A DNA stretch of 64,000 bases from Streptomyces brasiliensis. GTDB taxonomy: Bacteria; Actinomycetota; Actinomycetes; Streptomycetales; Streptomycetaceae. The position numbers were made by a program, and so were the translations under genes. The stretch is taken from contig NZ_BMQA01000002.1 of NCBI RefSeq assembly GCF_014647875.1, forward strand, positions 62,001 to 126,000, given 5' to 3'. The notes under the pieces are model-generated. The model was not told the DNA's origin. It did not search any database and worked only from the letters and a program-made list of their open reading frames with translations. Positions 16,975 to 26,040 of this stretch are shown piece by piece (the first letter of the stretch is position 1; every line of letters begins with the position of its first letter).

Positions 16975-17427
16975 TCAGCCCGGTGCGCCCGAGCTGAAGC
17001 GGCGCAGCAGTGGCGACAGAACCAGGACCGACTTGGTGCGTTCCACGAAGGGCTCGCCTGCGATCCGTTCCAGGACGCGTTCGAAGTGGCGCATGTCGGA
17101 GGCGAAGACCTGGGCGATCGCGTCCGCGTCGCCGGTGACGGTCGACGCGGCCACGACCTCCTGGTAGCGCTCCAGGCCCCGCTGGATGGTCTCCGGCGAG
17201 GTGTTGCGCCGGCAGTAGATCTCGATGTACCCCTCGGTCTCCCAGCCGAGCGCCGCCGGGTCCACCCGTACGGTGAACCCGGTGATGGCCCCGGTGGCGC
17301 GCAGCCGGTCCACGCGCCGCTTGACGGCGGGCGCGGACAGGCCGACCAATTGCCCGATGTCCGCGAAGGAGCGGCGGGCGTCCTCGGCGAGGGCGTGCAC
17401 GATGCGTTCGTCGAGATCGTTCAGCAC
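16975..17427 (-). CDS. Lrp/AsnC-family transcriptional regulator
   Basis: A 150-residue protein with an N-terminal HTH (LNDLDERIVHALAEDARRS, then GLSAPAVKRRVDRLRATGAI) and a C-terminal RAM domain (VVAASTVTGDADAIAQVFA). Lrp-type proteins form octamers and respond to amino acids. The GTG start gives VLNDLDERI; no strong ribosome-binding site is visible. Ten bases upstream of the start ends a relic of an amino-acid permease, so this regulator once probably sat beside the transporter it controlled. The effector amino acid is unknown. Confidence 0.88.
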   Translation of the reverse strand: MLNDLDERIVHALAEDARRSFADIGQLVGLSAPAVKRRVDRLRATGAITGFTVRVDPAALGWETEGYIEIYCRRNTSPETIQRGLERYQEVVAASTVTGDADAIAQVFASDMRHFERVLERIAGEPFVERTKSVLVLSPLLRRFSSGAPG

Positions 17428-17437
17428 TGTGGGTCGA

Positions 17438-17664
17438 TCAGCTTTCAGGTGTTGCCGGTCGGGAACGGCGGTGGCCGTACACGAAGTACAACACGAGCCC
17501 GACCGCCGGCCCGTCCGGGCGGGTCCGGCGCAGCACCACGACGGCGATGTCGACCGGCGCGAAGGCGAAGAGCGTGCCGGTGCCGGTCGCGCCGGCCCGC
17601 TGCCCGAGCCGGATCGCGGCGGCGAGGACACCGCAGAACGTCGACCGTCGCGCGAGCGCGCCCT
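17438..17664 (-). pseudogene. Relic of an APC-family amino-acid permease
   Basis: An open stretch without a start codon encodes FCGVLAAAIRLGQRAGATGT, GTLFAFAPVDIAVVVLRRTR and then GPAVGLVLYFVYGHRRSR before a stop. The first two pieces match the late helices of cationic amino-acid permeases (GTLFAF...VLVLRRTRPD), and the last piece matches their C-terminal helix (YF.YG.RHSR). About 60 residues that normally lie between them are missing, and everything before is gone. It is wedged between guaB1 and the Lrp gene. I read it as the eroded tail of a permease regulated by the adjacent Lrp protein. Confidence 0.6.
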
Positions 17665-17666
17665 GG

Positions 17667-19235
<1,569 letters not shown>

Positions 19236-19589
19236 TCAGGATTCCGTAGGATCCTCCAAGCGCGAGCGGGCCGGGCCCCACGGCCGGCGCACCCAGAGGT
19301 GGTCACGGGCGTGCCAGCCCAGCTGGATGCGGGAGGTGACACCGGCCAGATCCATCATGCGGCGGATGCGCCGCTGCACGGTCCGCCGGCCGATTCCGAG
19401 CCGGCCGGCCACGGCGGTGTCGGTGTGACCGGACAGCAGCATCCGCAGGATCCGCCCGTCCAGCTCGGGGAGTTCCGGGTCCTCCGGGTCCTCCGGGTCC
19501 TCCGGGTCCTGTGAGTCCTTGGACAGCGGAGCCGACGCAGAGGCGCGGGTCGGGTCCGTCGCGGGTCTGACGGATGTGTGCGATTCCAT
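19236..19589 (-). CDS. Small LuxR-type HTH regulator
   Basis: A 117-residue protein whose C-terminal half is a LuxR-type helix-turn-helix: LDGRILRMLLSGHTDTAVAG then RLGIGRRTVQRRIRRMMDLAG. The N-terminal half is disordered and contains the acidic repeat EDPEDPEDPEDPE, encoded by tandem 9-base repeats. No receiver or ligand-binding domain is present. The ATG was chosen because GAAGGAG lies eight bases upstream; a longer frame to 19634 would run into the subtilisin terminator. It lies directly downstream of the secreted subtilisin gene but is separated from it by a strong hairpin. Similar small HTH proteins near secreted subtilisins suggest a local regulatory role (inference). Confidence 0.75.
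   Translation of the reverse strand: MESHTSVRPATDPTRASASAPLSKDSQDPEDPEDPEDPELPELDGRILRMLLSGHTDTAVAGRLGIGRRTVQRRIRRMMDLAGVTSRIQLGWHARDHLWVRRPWGPARSRLEDPTES
19475..19510 (-). repeat. Four tandem 9-base repeats in the HTH gene
   Basis: The plus-strand unit CCGGGTCCT occurs four times without change. On the coding (minus) strand it encodes repeated Glu-Asp-Pro. Because the unit is nine bases, copy changes keep the reading frame and would only lengthen or shorten the acidic linker. Confidence 0.9.
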
Positions 19590-19620
19590 GCGGATTTCTC
19601 CTTCGTCGCTGCACGGGGCG

Positions 19621-19660
19621 AGGCCCGCCCCCACCGCGCGGGGGCGGTGGGGGCGGGCCT
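19621..19660 (-). terminator. Strong hairpin after the subtilisin gene
   Basis: A 17-base perfect stem (19621-19637 with 19644-19660) and a 6-base loop stand 33 bases beyond the subtilisin stop codon. It is very GC-rich and lacks a U-run, as is usual for Streptomyces terminators. It separates the subtilisin gene from the HTH regulator. Confidence 0.85.
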
Positions 19661-19692
19661 TGCCGGAGGTTCGTCCGCCGGACCTGACCAGC

Positions 19693-22600
19693 TCAGGCCA
19701 GGTCGGGCCGTTCCGTCACCCGTACAGCGTTCACCAGCGCCTTGCCGTCACTGTCGACGAAGCGCAGGTTGAGCTGCCCGTCGGTCACGGTCACGGTGTA
19801 GGTCTTGGAGAGCGCCGTGTTCTTGCCCGCCTCCAGGGCGATGTCCAGGTTGGGTTCGACGAGCTTGCCCTCGGCCATCACGTCGAAGACCCGCTTGGTG
19901 GGTGCCCTGCCGCCGATCTCGGCGAAGTCGAGGTCAACGGTGTAGACACCGTTCGGCACGTTGTCGAAGCGGTACTCCAGCATGCCCTCACGGGCCGTGC
20001 TGAAGCGCTCGTCGTCCTCCGTACCGGCGATGGGGGTCTTCGTGGACGTGGTGATGGACTTGCCGATCCAGCCGTATCCGCCCGCGCTGTACTCCTGGTC
20101 CGCGGCCCAGGAGTCACCGTTGACGTCCGCGGCGGTGGCGTCACCGGCGCCGCTGTCCAGTGCCTTGACGTAGGCCGGGACCACCGTGCGGACCGGGATG
20201 ACGAGCTCGGGCGAGCGACCCGAGGCGGATCGCACGACCACGTCGGTGCTGTACACCTGGCCGGGCGTGAGGCCGTGCGTGTCGAGGGAGAGCTCGATCT
20301 TGGCCTCGGCGCCCTTGGCGAGGGTGCCCTCCGTGGCGTCCAGGGTCAGCCAGTCGGCGTCCTCGCTCGCCGTCCAGCTGACCTCGGAGCCGCTGTTGGT
20401 GAGGGTGACGGTCCGCTTACGGGTGTCGTCCCCGGGCACCACAGCCGTGATTCCGCCGGTGTTCTTCGAGGTGACGGCGCCGGTCGCGAGCGACGCGCCC
20501 ACCTCGGTGAGCTCACCCACCCGGACGTCGGCCGCCTTCTCCACGCCCTGGTAGGCGGGCGCCGAGATCTTGACGGTCTGCTGCCCGGCCGGGGCCTGGA
20601 AAAGGTACACACCCTCGGCATCGGTGACCGTCGAGGCCGTACCGACCGTCACGGTGGCACCGTTGATGGGCAGGCCGTCGTTGCCGTCCGTCACCTTGCC
20701 CCAGAGCACGCCGGTGGTCGTGGAGCGGAAGGAGATGCTGGTGCCGTCGTTGATGACGGCCTCGTTCAGCGAGTACTGCAGGGCGTCGGTGCCGGTGGCG
20801 TTCTCGACACCGATGGTGGCGCTGTTCCCCCGGAACCGGTCATCGCTAGGGACATCCTTGTACCGGTAGGTCACACCGCCGGCCTCACTCATCTCCGCGG
20901 AGAAGGAGAAGAACTGCGTGGTGCCGAGCGGGTGGACGTGGCGCCACTCGATCACGAACTTGCGGTCGGGCGCCGTTCCGTAGGACTTGGTGTAGACGCC
21001 ACCCGTGCTGTCGATGCTCAGGTCGTCCCAGAACGGGTACAGCGCGTTGTTCGGGGCCGCCGTCGACGGGATGGCACCGTTCGAGTAGGCGGTGGTGGAG
21101 CCGCCGAGGGAGACCATACCGTTGGTGTTGATCCCGGCGGTGCCGTAGGAGTTGCCGTAGAACGGCACGGCGAACGGCAGGGTCACCGAGGTGACCGCGT
21201 CGTCACCGGTGAGGTTGAGCTTGGTGTCGCCCTCGACCCAGCCCCCGGATCCGGTGCGGCAGGCGGTGCCGAAGTCGTCCAGCCGCAGCGGCAGCGAGAC
21301 GTCCGCGGTGGTGTCCTGGCTCACGCTGATCTGCTGGCTCGCCGGGCTCGAACAGCGCGTGGGGCTCGAGGCCTTGAGGGTGTAGTCACCGTTGGGGATC
21401 ACGGCCGAGTAGCGGCCCTGGGCGTCGGCAGTGGCCGAGACCGGGGTGTTCGCGAAGCTGACGACCGCGCCGGCGGCCGGTCCGTCCTCGCTGGACACGG
21501 TGCCGGAGACGGTGCTGGACGGCACCTGGGCCAGGTCGAAGTTCGTGGTGGCGGTCTGGTCCGCGACGATGGTGACCGAGTCGTGGGCCGTCCCGTAGCC
21601 GAACTTGCTCGCCGTCAGCTGGTAGTCGCCGACGCTGAGGACCGGCAGCGAGTAGGTGCCGTCCGCTCCCGTGGTGACCGAACGGTGGATCGGGCCGTCG
21701 GCGGTGATGGTGACGCCGGCCAGCGACTCACCGCCGGCGAGCACCGTGCCGCCGAGCGAACCCAGGGCACCACGCGGAGCGTTGTCCACGGCGGCCTTGA
21801 CGTCGAGCTTGCCCTCACCGTAGACGTTGTTGTTCTCCGCGGTGCCGCCGCACTGCAGGTTCGAGGTGTCACGGGCCGTCTGGTTCAGCACAGCTTCGGT
21901 GGCTTCGATGTCACCCTGCAGGGCCGGCGAGGCGGACCAGAGCAGAGCCACGGCGCCCGCGGTGTGCGGGGAAGCCATCGAGGTGCCGCTGTTGAGCTGG
22001 TAGCCGCCGCCGGGGACGGAGGAACGCACGTCCACACCGGGGGCGGAGATGTTGGGCTTGATCGCGCCATTCTCACCGGTGCCGCGGGACGAGAAGGAGG
22101 CGATGTTGCCGTTCACGTCGTAGGCGCCGGAGGCGTAGCTGGCCACGTAGTTGCCCGGGGAGTTGGCGGTGTTGCAGCTCGAGCCGGAGTTACCGGCCGA
22201 GAAGGCGGGGAAGATACCCGCGGCCCGCCAGGCCTCGACGATGTCCTGGTACCAGGGGTCGACGCCGAGGGCGCTGCTGCCCCAGGAGTTGTTGACGACG
22301 TCCGGGGCCATCTCCGGGCGGGGGTTGTTGCCCTGACGGTCGGTCGGGGCAACAATCCACTGGCCTGCGGCCAGCAGGGACGCTTCCGAGCAGCCATTCG
22401 ACTCGCAGCCCTTGGCGGCGATCCACTTGGCGCCCGGTGCAACGCCGATCTTGTTGTCGCCTCCGTCGTCGCCGATCATGGTGCCCATGGTGTGGGTGCC
22501 ATGGCCGTAGTTGTCGCAAGGGGCTCCGCCTGTGCAGATGCCCGCCGGGTCGAACCAGTTGTAGTCGTGGCTGTAGGAACCGTCGGCGTTCAGGCCGCGG

Positions 22601-23262
22601 TACTTGCCGGCCACGGCGGGGTGGGTGTAGTCCACGCCGGTGTCCACGTTGGCGACGACGATGCCCTCACCGTGAACGCCGTAGGTGTTCCAGACGTCCG
22701 GGGCCTTGATGTCGTTGATGTTCCACTCAACGCCGTTGACCGAGGCCTGGTCCTTGCCCTTGATCGGCTCGTCCAGCTTGATGGTCTCCGGGGCCCGGAC
22801 GGCTGCCACCTCGGGCAGTTCGGCGATCTTCTTGGCGACCGCCTCGGTGGCCGTGACCAGGACCTGGTTGGCGATCCAGTACGACTTCGCCTCGGCGCCG
22901 CCGGCCTCGGCGATCGCGAGGACGTTCTCCTGGGACTCCTTGGCGGTCGCCTTCTTGGCGCGCATCACCTCGGCGCCCCGGCTGGCCTTTTTGGTCAGCT
23001 GGTTGGCCTTGGTGAGGTCGGCCTCGCCCTTGAGGTCCACCCAGAAGGTGGCCTTGTCGTTCGCGTCGAGCTCCTTCAGTACCTTCGGCTCGGCCTTCAC
23101 GCTCAGGGAGTCCGCGGCGGCGGAGTCCGGCGAGGGCGCCGCGACGGCGGTGAGGGAGCCCAGGGGCAGCAAAGCCATGCTGGTCAGCGCTACGGCGACG
23201 ACTTTCAGCGGTCTGAACGTTTTTGATGGTCTATCTAAGGACATTGTCCGAATCGGTCTCAC
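19693..23262 (-). CDS. Secreted multidomain subtilisin-like serine protease (S8)
   Basis: A 1189-residue exported protease from a GTG with GGAG five bases upstream. Residues 1 to about 42 form a basic, hydrophobic signal ending near AVAAPSP. A pro-region of the inhibitor I9 type follows (about 60-165). The S8 domain has the full triad: D207 in ANVDTGVD, H254 in NYGHGTHTMG and S428 in NSGTSMASPH, with Asn358 in SAGNSG as oxyanion residue. Then come carboxypeptidase-regulatory-like beta domains, a large beta region with FWDDLSIDSTGG, another regulatory-like domain, a BACON/Ig-like part (NSGSEVSWTASEDADWLTL) and a C-terminal malectin-like domain. It probably digests extracellular protein; the malectin-like end may bind sugars. 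No cell-wall anchor is seen. Confidence 0.92.
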   Translation of the reverse strand: MRPIRTMSLDRPSKTFRPLKVVAVALTSMALLPLGSLTAVAAPSPDSAAADSLSVKAEPKVLKELDANDKATFWVDLKGEADLTKANQLTKKASRGAEVMRAKKATAKESQENVLAIAEAGGAEAKSYWIANQVLVTATEAVAKKIAELPEVAAVRAPETIKLDEPIKGKDQASVNGVEWNINDIKAPDVWNTYGVHGEGIVVANVDTGVDYTHPAVAGKYRGLNADGSYSHDYNWFDPAGICTGGAPCDNYGHGTHTMGTMIGDDGGDNKIGVAPGAKWIAAKGCESNGCSEASLLAAGQWIVAPTDRQGNNPRPEMAPDVVNNSWGSSALGVDPWYQDIVEAWRAAGIFPAFSAGNSGSSCNTANSPGNYVASYASGAYDVNGNIASFSSRGTGENGAIKPNISAPGVDVRSSVPGGGYQLNSGTSMASPHTAGAVALLWSASPALQGDIEATEAVLNQTARDTSNLQCGGTAENNNVYGEGKLDVKAAVDNAPRGALGSLGGTVLAGGESLAGVTITADGPIHRSVTTGADGTYSLPVLSVGDYQLTASKFGYGTAHDSVTIVADQTATTNFDLAQVPSSTVSGTVSSEDGPAAGAVVSFANTPVSATADAQGRYSAVIPNGDYTLKASSPTRCSSPASQQISVSQDTTADVSLPLRLDDFGTACRTGSGGWVEGDTKLNLTGDDAVTSVTLPFAVPFYGNSYGTAGINTNGMVSLGGSTTAYSNGAIPSTAAPNNALYPFWDDLSIDSTGGVYTKSYGTAPDRKFVIEWRHVHPLGTTQFFSFSAEMSEAGGVTYRYKDVPSDDRFRGNSATIGVENATGTDALQYSLNEAVINDGTSISFRSTTTGVLWGKVTDGNDGLPINGATVTVGTASTVTDAEGVYLFQAPAGQQTVKISAPAYQGVEKAADVRVGELTEVGASLATGAVTSKNTGGITAVVPGDDTRKRTVTLTNSGSEVSWTASEDADWLTLDATEGTLAKGAEAKIELSLDTHGLTPGQVYSTDVVVRSASGRSPELVIPVRTVVPAYVKALDSGAGDATAADVNGDSWAADQEYSAGGYGWIGKSITTSTKTPIAGTEDDERFSTAREGMLEYRFDNVPNGVYTVDLDFAEIGGRAPTKRVFDVMAEGKLVEPNLDIALEAGKNTALSKTYTVTVTDGQLNLRFVDSDGKALVNAVRVTERPDLA

Positions 23263-23693
23263 TGAGTCTCCGTTGCTGTTCACGCGGGGATCACCCGCTT
23301 CCAAAAACGGCAAAGGGCAGACATGCACGGATGGTGCAGATGCGGACGTACTGAACCTCACGGGCCATGACCCGGGCATGACACGGAAAACGGAACACCG
23401 GGGCAATAAGGGACCCGACAAGATCTCGCAAATCTTCGCTCAACTCTGCAGAGCGACACAAGAAGTTACGAATGGTGAGGGCGAGAATGACGTGAAGGCG
23501 CCACATTTCCGACAGTGCGCATGACAAGGCCGCCGACTGGGCACCGACACCTCCCCCCAAACAGGCTCGACTGGGCACCGACAGCGGCCCCGGACAGGCA
23601 CGAGAAGGGCCAGTGAGCCACCGGACAGGCGCCCGAGCCCCCGCGCGGTGGTGCGGCCGAGGGCCAGACGGTCGGACCGGCGAGAACCGGTGG
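23263..23693. other. Non-coding stretch upstream of the subtilisin gene
   Basis: About 430 bases with unusually low GC near 23280-23500 compared with the rest of the window. Reading frames here lack start signals and family resemblance. It should contain the subtilisin promoter; I could not fix -35 and -10 boxes. GACTGGGCACCGACA occurs twice, near 23534 and 23569, as a direct repeat of unknown meaning. Confidence 0.5.
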
Positions 23694-24056
23694 TCAGCCG
23701 GCGGAACGCCCTGGGGCCGTGCCCAGCAGCAGGACGACGTTCAGAGGTGGACCCGCCGTCCGGGGCGCGGCGTCGACCGCGTCGGCGAACACCCCCTGCG
23801 CCGTTTCCCAGTCCCCCGGGTACGCCCGCGTGAACCCGGTCCAGCCGGTGACGGCCAGGAGACGGCCCGTGCCGGGTACCCCCGGCCAGAAGGACACGTC
23901 GGTGAACACGTCGTACAGGGCGTCCCAGTTGCGGCCGAACCACGCGGGCAGGCTCAGAGCCCGCGCGCACCGGTCCATCAGGCCTTCCTTGGCCGCCGCC
24001 CCGCCCAGGTCGAGCACCGCGACCGACCAGCCCGCGCCGCGCGCGGCGTCCAGCAC
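23694..24056 (-). CDS. Barstar-like protein (start uncertain)
   Basis: A 120-residue barstar-family protein, recognised by MDRCARALSLPAWFGRNWDA then LYDVFTDVSFWP, the barstar core. Barstar proteins bind and block ribonucleases such as barnase, though many Streptomyces members have no known partner. The listed start is a GTG at 24056. Just upstream, an ATG at 24133 overlaps the stop of the SorC gene and begins MTDPDPDPDP through a hexanucleotide repeat, but that frame leads to a stop and does not join the barstar frame; a one-base change after the repeat would join them. The ATG start with a sequencing or genuine frameshift is a real alternative. No barnase-like gene is in the window. Confidence 0.7.
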   Translation of the reverse strand: MLDAARGAGWSVAVLDLGGAAAKEGLMDRCARALSLPAWFGRNWDALYDVFTDVSFWPGVPGTGRLLAVTGWTGFTRAYPGDWETAQGVFADAVDAAPRTAGPPLNVVLLLGTAPGRSAG

Positions 24057-24074
24057 AGCGGCGGCACCGGCGCG

Positions 24075-24128
24075 GGGTCCGGGTCCGGGTCCGGGTCCGG
24101 GTCCGGGTCCGGGTCCGGGTCCGGGTCT
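24075..24128 (-). repeat. Hexanucleotide tandem repeat at the barstar 5' end
   Basis: GGGTCC is repeated eight times exactly (24075-24122), followed by a ninth copy ending in T. On the minus strand it reads as alternating Pro-Asp in the ATG frame and Gly-Pro in the barstar frame. Its end abuts the junction where the two frames disagree. Confidence 0.95.
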
Positions 24129-24132
24129 GTCA

Positions 24133-25152
24133 TCAGGATCCGTCCGGGTCTGCCCGCTGCAGGGCCGGCTTGGGCGCCGGGCCGGCGGCCATCAGGTAGT
24201 CCGCCGCGGAGGTGTCGGTGACCAGGCTGGTGACCAGACCCGAGCGCAGGACCGCGTCGATGGCGGCCGCCTTCCGCTGGCCGCCCGCGATCGCGACGAC
24301 CTCGGGGACCCTGCGGAGCTGGTCGGCCTTGACCGTGATGCACCGCTCCCCCAGGTCCCGGCCGACCCGGCGGCCCTCGGCGTCGAAGAGGTGGGCGGAC
24401 ATCTCGGCGGCGACACCGAGCGAGGCGTAGTGCGACCGTTCCTCGTCGCTGAGCATGTCGTGCACCGTCGAGATGCCGGGCTCCCAGGAACCGATGGACA
24501 CGCAGGCGACCGTGACCTTGTCGAAGTACTCGAAGGCCCGGGCGATCCCGGTCTGGTTGCGCAGCGCCGCCGCGGTGGCCGCGTCCGGCAGCAGCATCGG
24601 CGCGTAGATGGGGTGGGCGTCGCCGCCGGACACCTGGGCGGCACGGCGGACGGCCTCGACGGAGCCGCGCTCGGCGGTCCCGGCGTCGTACACGCCCGTC
24701 AGCTGCACCACCGTGCAGGGCGGCAGCCGGTCGAGAGCCGCCGCCATGTGGATGGTGGAACGGCCCCAGGCCAGACCGAGGACGTCCCCCTCGTTGAGGA
24801 GTTCGCCGAGCAGGTCGGCGGCGACTTCGCCGAGGTTCTCGGGGTCCGGTGAGTCCTCGGCATCGGCCGGGGACTCGACCACGACGGCGTGCCTGAGACC
24901 GTACCGGGCGCGCAGCGCGTCGGAGCGCTCCGCGTCCAGTTCGGCCGGGACACGGATCTCGATGCGCACGAGATCCCGTTCGAGAGCGGTCTCCAGGACC
25001 CGGGCCACCTTGAAGCGGCTGACGCCGAACTCCTCGGCGATCTGGATCTTGGATTTGCCCTCGAGGTAGAAGCGGCGGGCCATGGCCGCCGCCTGCACCA
25101 GCTCAGCGGGTCCCATCCGCATGGCTGACCGGCCCGCCGACATACCCGACAC
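24133..25152 (-). CDS. SorC/DeoR-type sugar-binding transcriptional regulator
   Basis: A 339-residue regulator with an N-terminal HTH (LEGKSKIQIAEEFGVSRFKV, about residues 32-51) and a C-terminal SorC sugar-phosphate-binding domain with LGLAWGRSTIHMAAALD and VVQLTGVYDAGTAERG. The GTG at 25152 was chosen because GAGGAG is six bases upstream; a GTG at 25176 is also in frame. SorC proteins repress or activate sugar catabolic operons upon binding a phosphorylated sugar. It lies next to rpe (pentose phosphate pathway) on the same strand, 102 bases apart, and its stop overlaps the ATG at 24133, suggesting coupling with the barstar-like gene. The effector is unknown. Confidence 0.87.
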   Translation of the reverse strand: MSGMSAGRSAMRMGPAELVQAAAMARRFYLEGKSKIQIAEEFGVSRFKVARVLETALERDLVRIEIRVPAELDAERSDALRARYGLRHAVVVESPADAEDSPDPENLGEVAADLLGELLNEGDVLGLAWGRSTIHMAAALDRLPPCTVVQLTGVYDAGTAERGSVEAVRRAAQVSGGDAHPIYAPMLLPDAATAAALRNQTGIARAFEYFDKVTVACVSIGSWEPGISTVHDMLSDEERSHYASLGVAAEMSAHLFDAEGRRVGRDLGERCITVKADQLRRVPEVVAIAGGQRKAAAIDAVLRSGLVTSLVTDTSAADYLMAAGPAPKPALQRADPDGS

Positions 25153-25254
25153 GGCGATCTCCTCACTGCTGTTCACACTCTGGATTCGCCGTTCATCCTT
25201 GCAGATCCGCGGCGCTTGATCAGCCCTGATGGGCGCCGTTCACGTAGCTGTGGC

Positions 25255-25941
25255 TCAGTGGTCGCATGCCCACGACGCCTTGGCGACAGCCGTCTCCGCC
25301 TGGGTGCGCAATGCATGGACCGCCGCTGCCGGGTCGTTCGCCCCGTACACGGCCGAACCCGCGACGAAGACGTCCGCTCCCGCGTCCGCGCACCGCTCGA
25401 TCGTGGACGCGGAGACACCCCCGTCCACCTGCAGCCACAGCTCAAGGCCGTGCTTGGCGATGAGCTCACGGGTGCGGCGGATCTTCGGCAGCATGATGTC
25501 GAGGAACGCCTGCCCGCCGAAGCCCGGCTCGACCGTCATGATCAGCAGCATGTCGAGTTCGGGGAGCAGATCCTCGTACGGCTCGATCGGCGTCGCGGGC
25601 TTGAGCGCCATGGAGGCGCGGGCGCCCTTGGCGCGGATCTCGCGGGCGAGCCGTACGGGAGCGGCCGCCGCCTCGACGTGAAAGGTGACGGACGAGGCCC
25701 CCGCTTCGACGTACTGGGGTGCCCACCGATCCGCGTCCTCGATCATCAGGTGGCAGTCCAGCGGCGTGTCCGTCGCCCGCGCCAGGGACTCCACGACCGG
25801 CACGCCGAGCGTGAGGTTCGGGACGAAATGGTTGTCCATGACGTCGACGTGGAGCCAGTCGGCTCCCTCGACCGCCTTCGCCTCGTCCGCGAGGCGGGCG
25901 AAGTCGGCGGACAGGATGCTGGGGTTGATCTGCACGGCCAT
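25255..25941 (-). CDS. rpe: Ribulose-phosphate 3-epimerase
   Basis: A 228-residue TIM-barrel enzyme that interconverts ribulose 5-phosphate and xylulose 5-phosphate in the pentose phosphate pathway. Visible signatures are [35 protein letters not shown] with metal-binding His and Asp, and [10 protein letters not shown]. Length is normal. It lies downstream of rsmB on the same strand and upstream of the SorC regulator. Confidence 0.95.
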   Translation of the reverse strand: MAVQINPSILSADFARLADEAKAVEGADWLHVDVMDNHFVPNLTLGVPVVESLARATDTPLDCHLMIEDADRWAPQYVEAGASSVTFHVEAAAAPVRLAREIRAKGARASMALKPATPIEPYEDLLPELDMLLIMTVEPGFGGQAFLDIMLPKIRRTRELIAKHGLELWLQVDGGVSASTIERCADAGADVFVAGSAVYGANDPAAAVHALRTQAETAVAKASWACDH

Positions 25942-26040
25942 GACCCAAGCCTGCCATGCCCGGGCACAGATGTTCCCACCGGTCCAGACCTTTGCCGTTC
26001 ATCGGATGGTCGGGCCGTCCCGGGCCGGCCGAGGACCGGG

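Noticed and set aside
19519..23226. A 1235-residue open frame on the plus strand opposite the subtilisin gene
   Set aside because: It has no family resemblance or start signal and is the usual antisense shadow of a high-GC gene; the minus strand encodes a clear protease.
22685..23524. A plus-strand gene across the subtilisin 5' end and upstream gap
   Set aside because: Most of it is antisense to the signal and pro-region, and the part in the gap has no start signal or family features.
24061..24130. Possible CRISPR-like array
   Set aside because: The unit is a pure 6-base tandem repeat without spacers.
23978..24343. A separate Pro-Asp-rich protein from the ATG at 24133
   Set aside because: The frame soon turns into Arg-rich antisense-like sequence over the barstar core; it is more likely a frameshifted barstar start than a separate gene.
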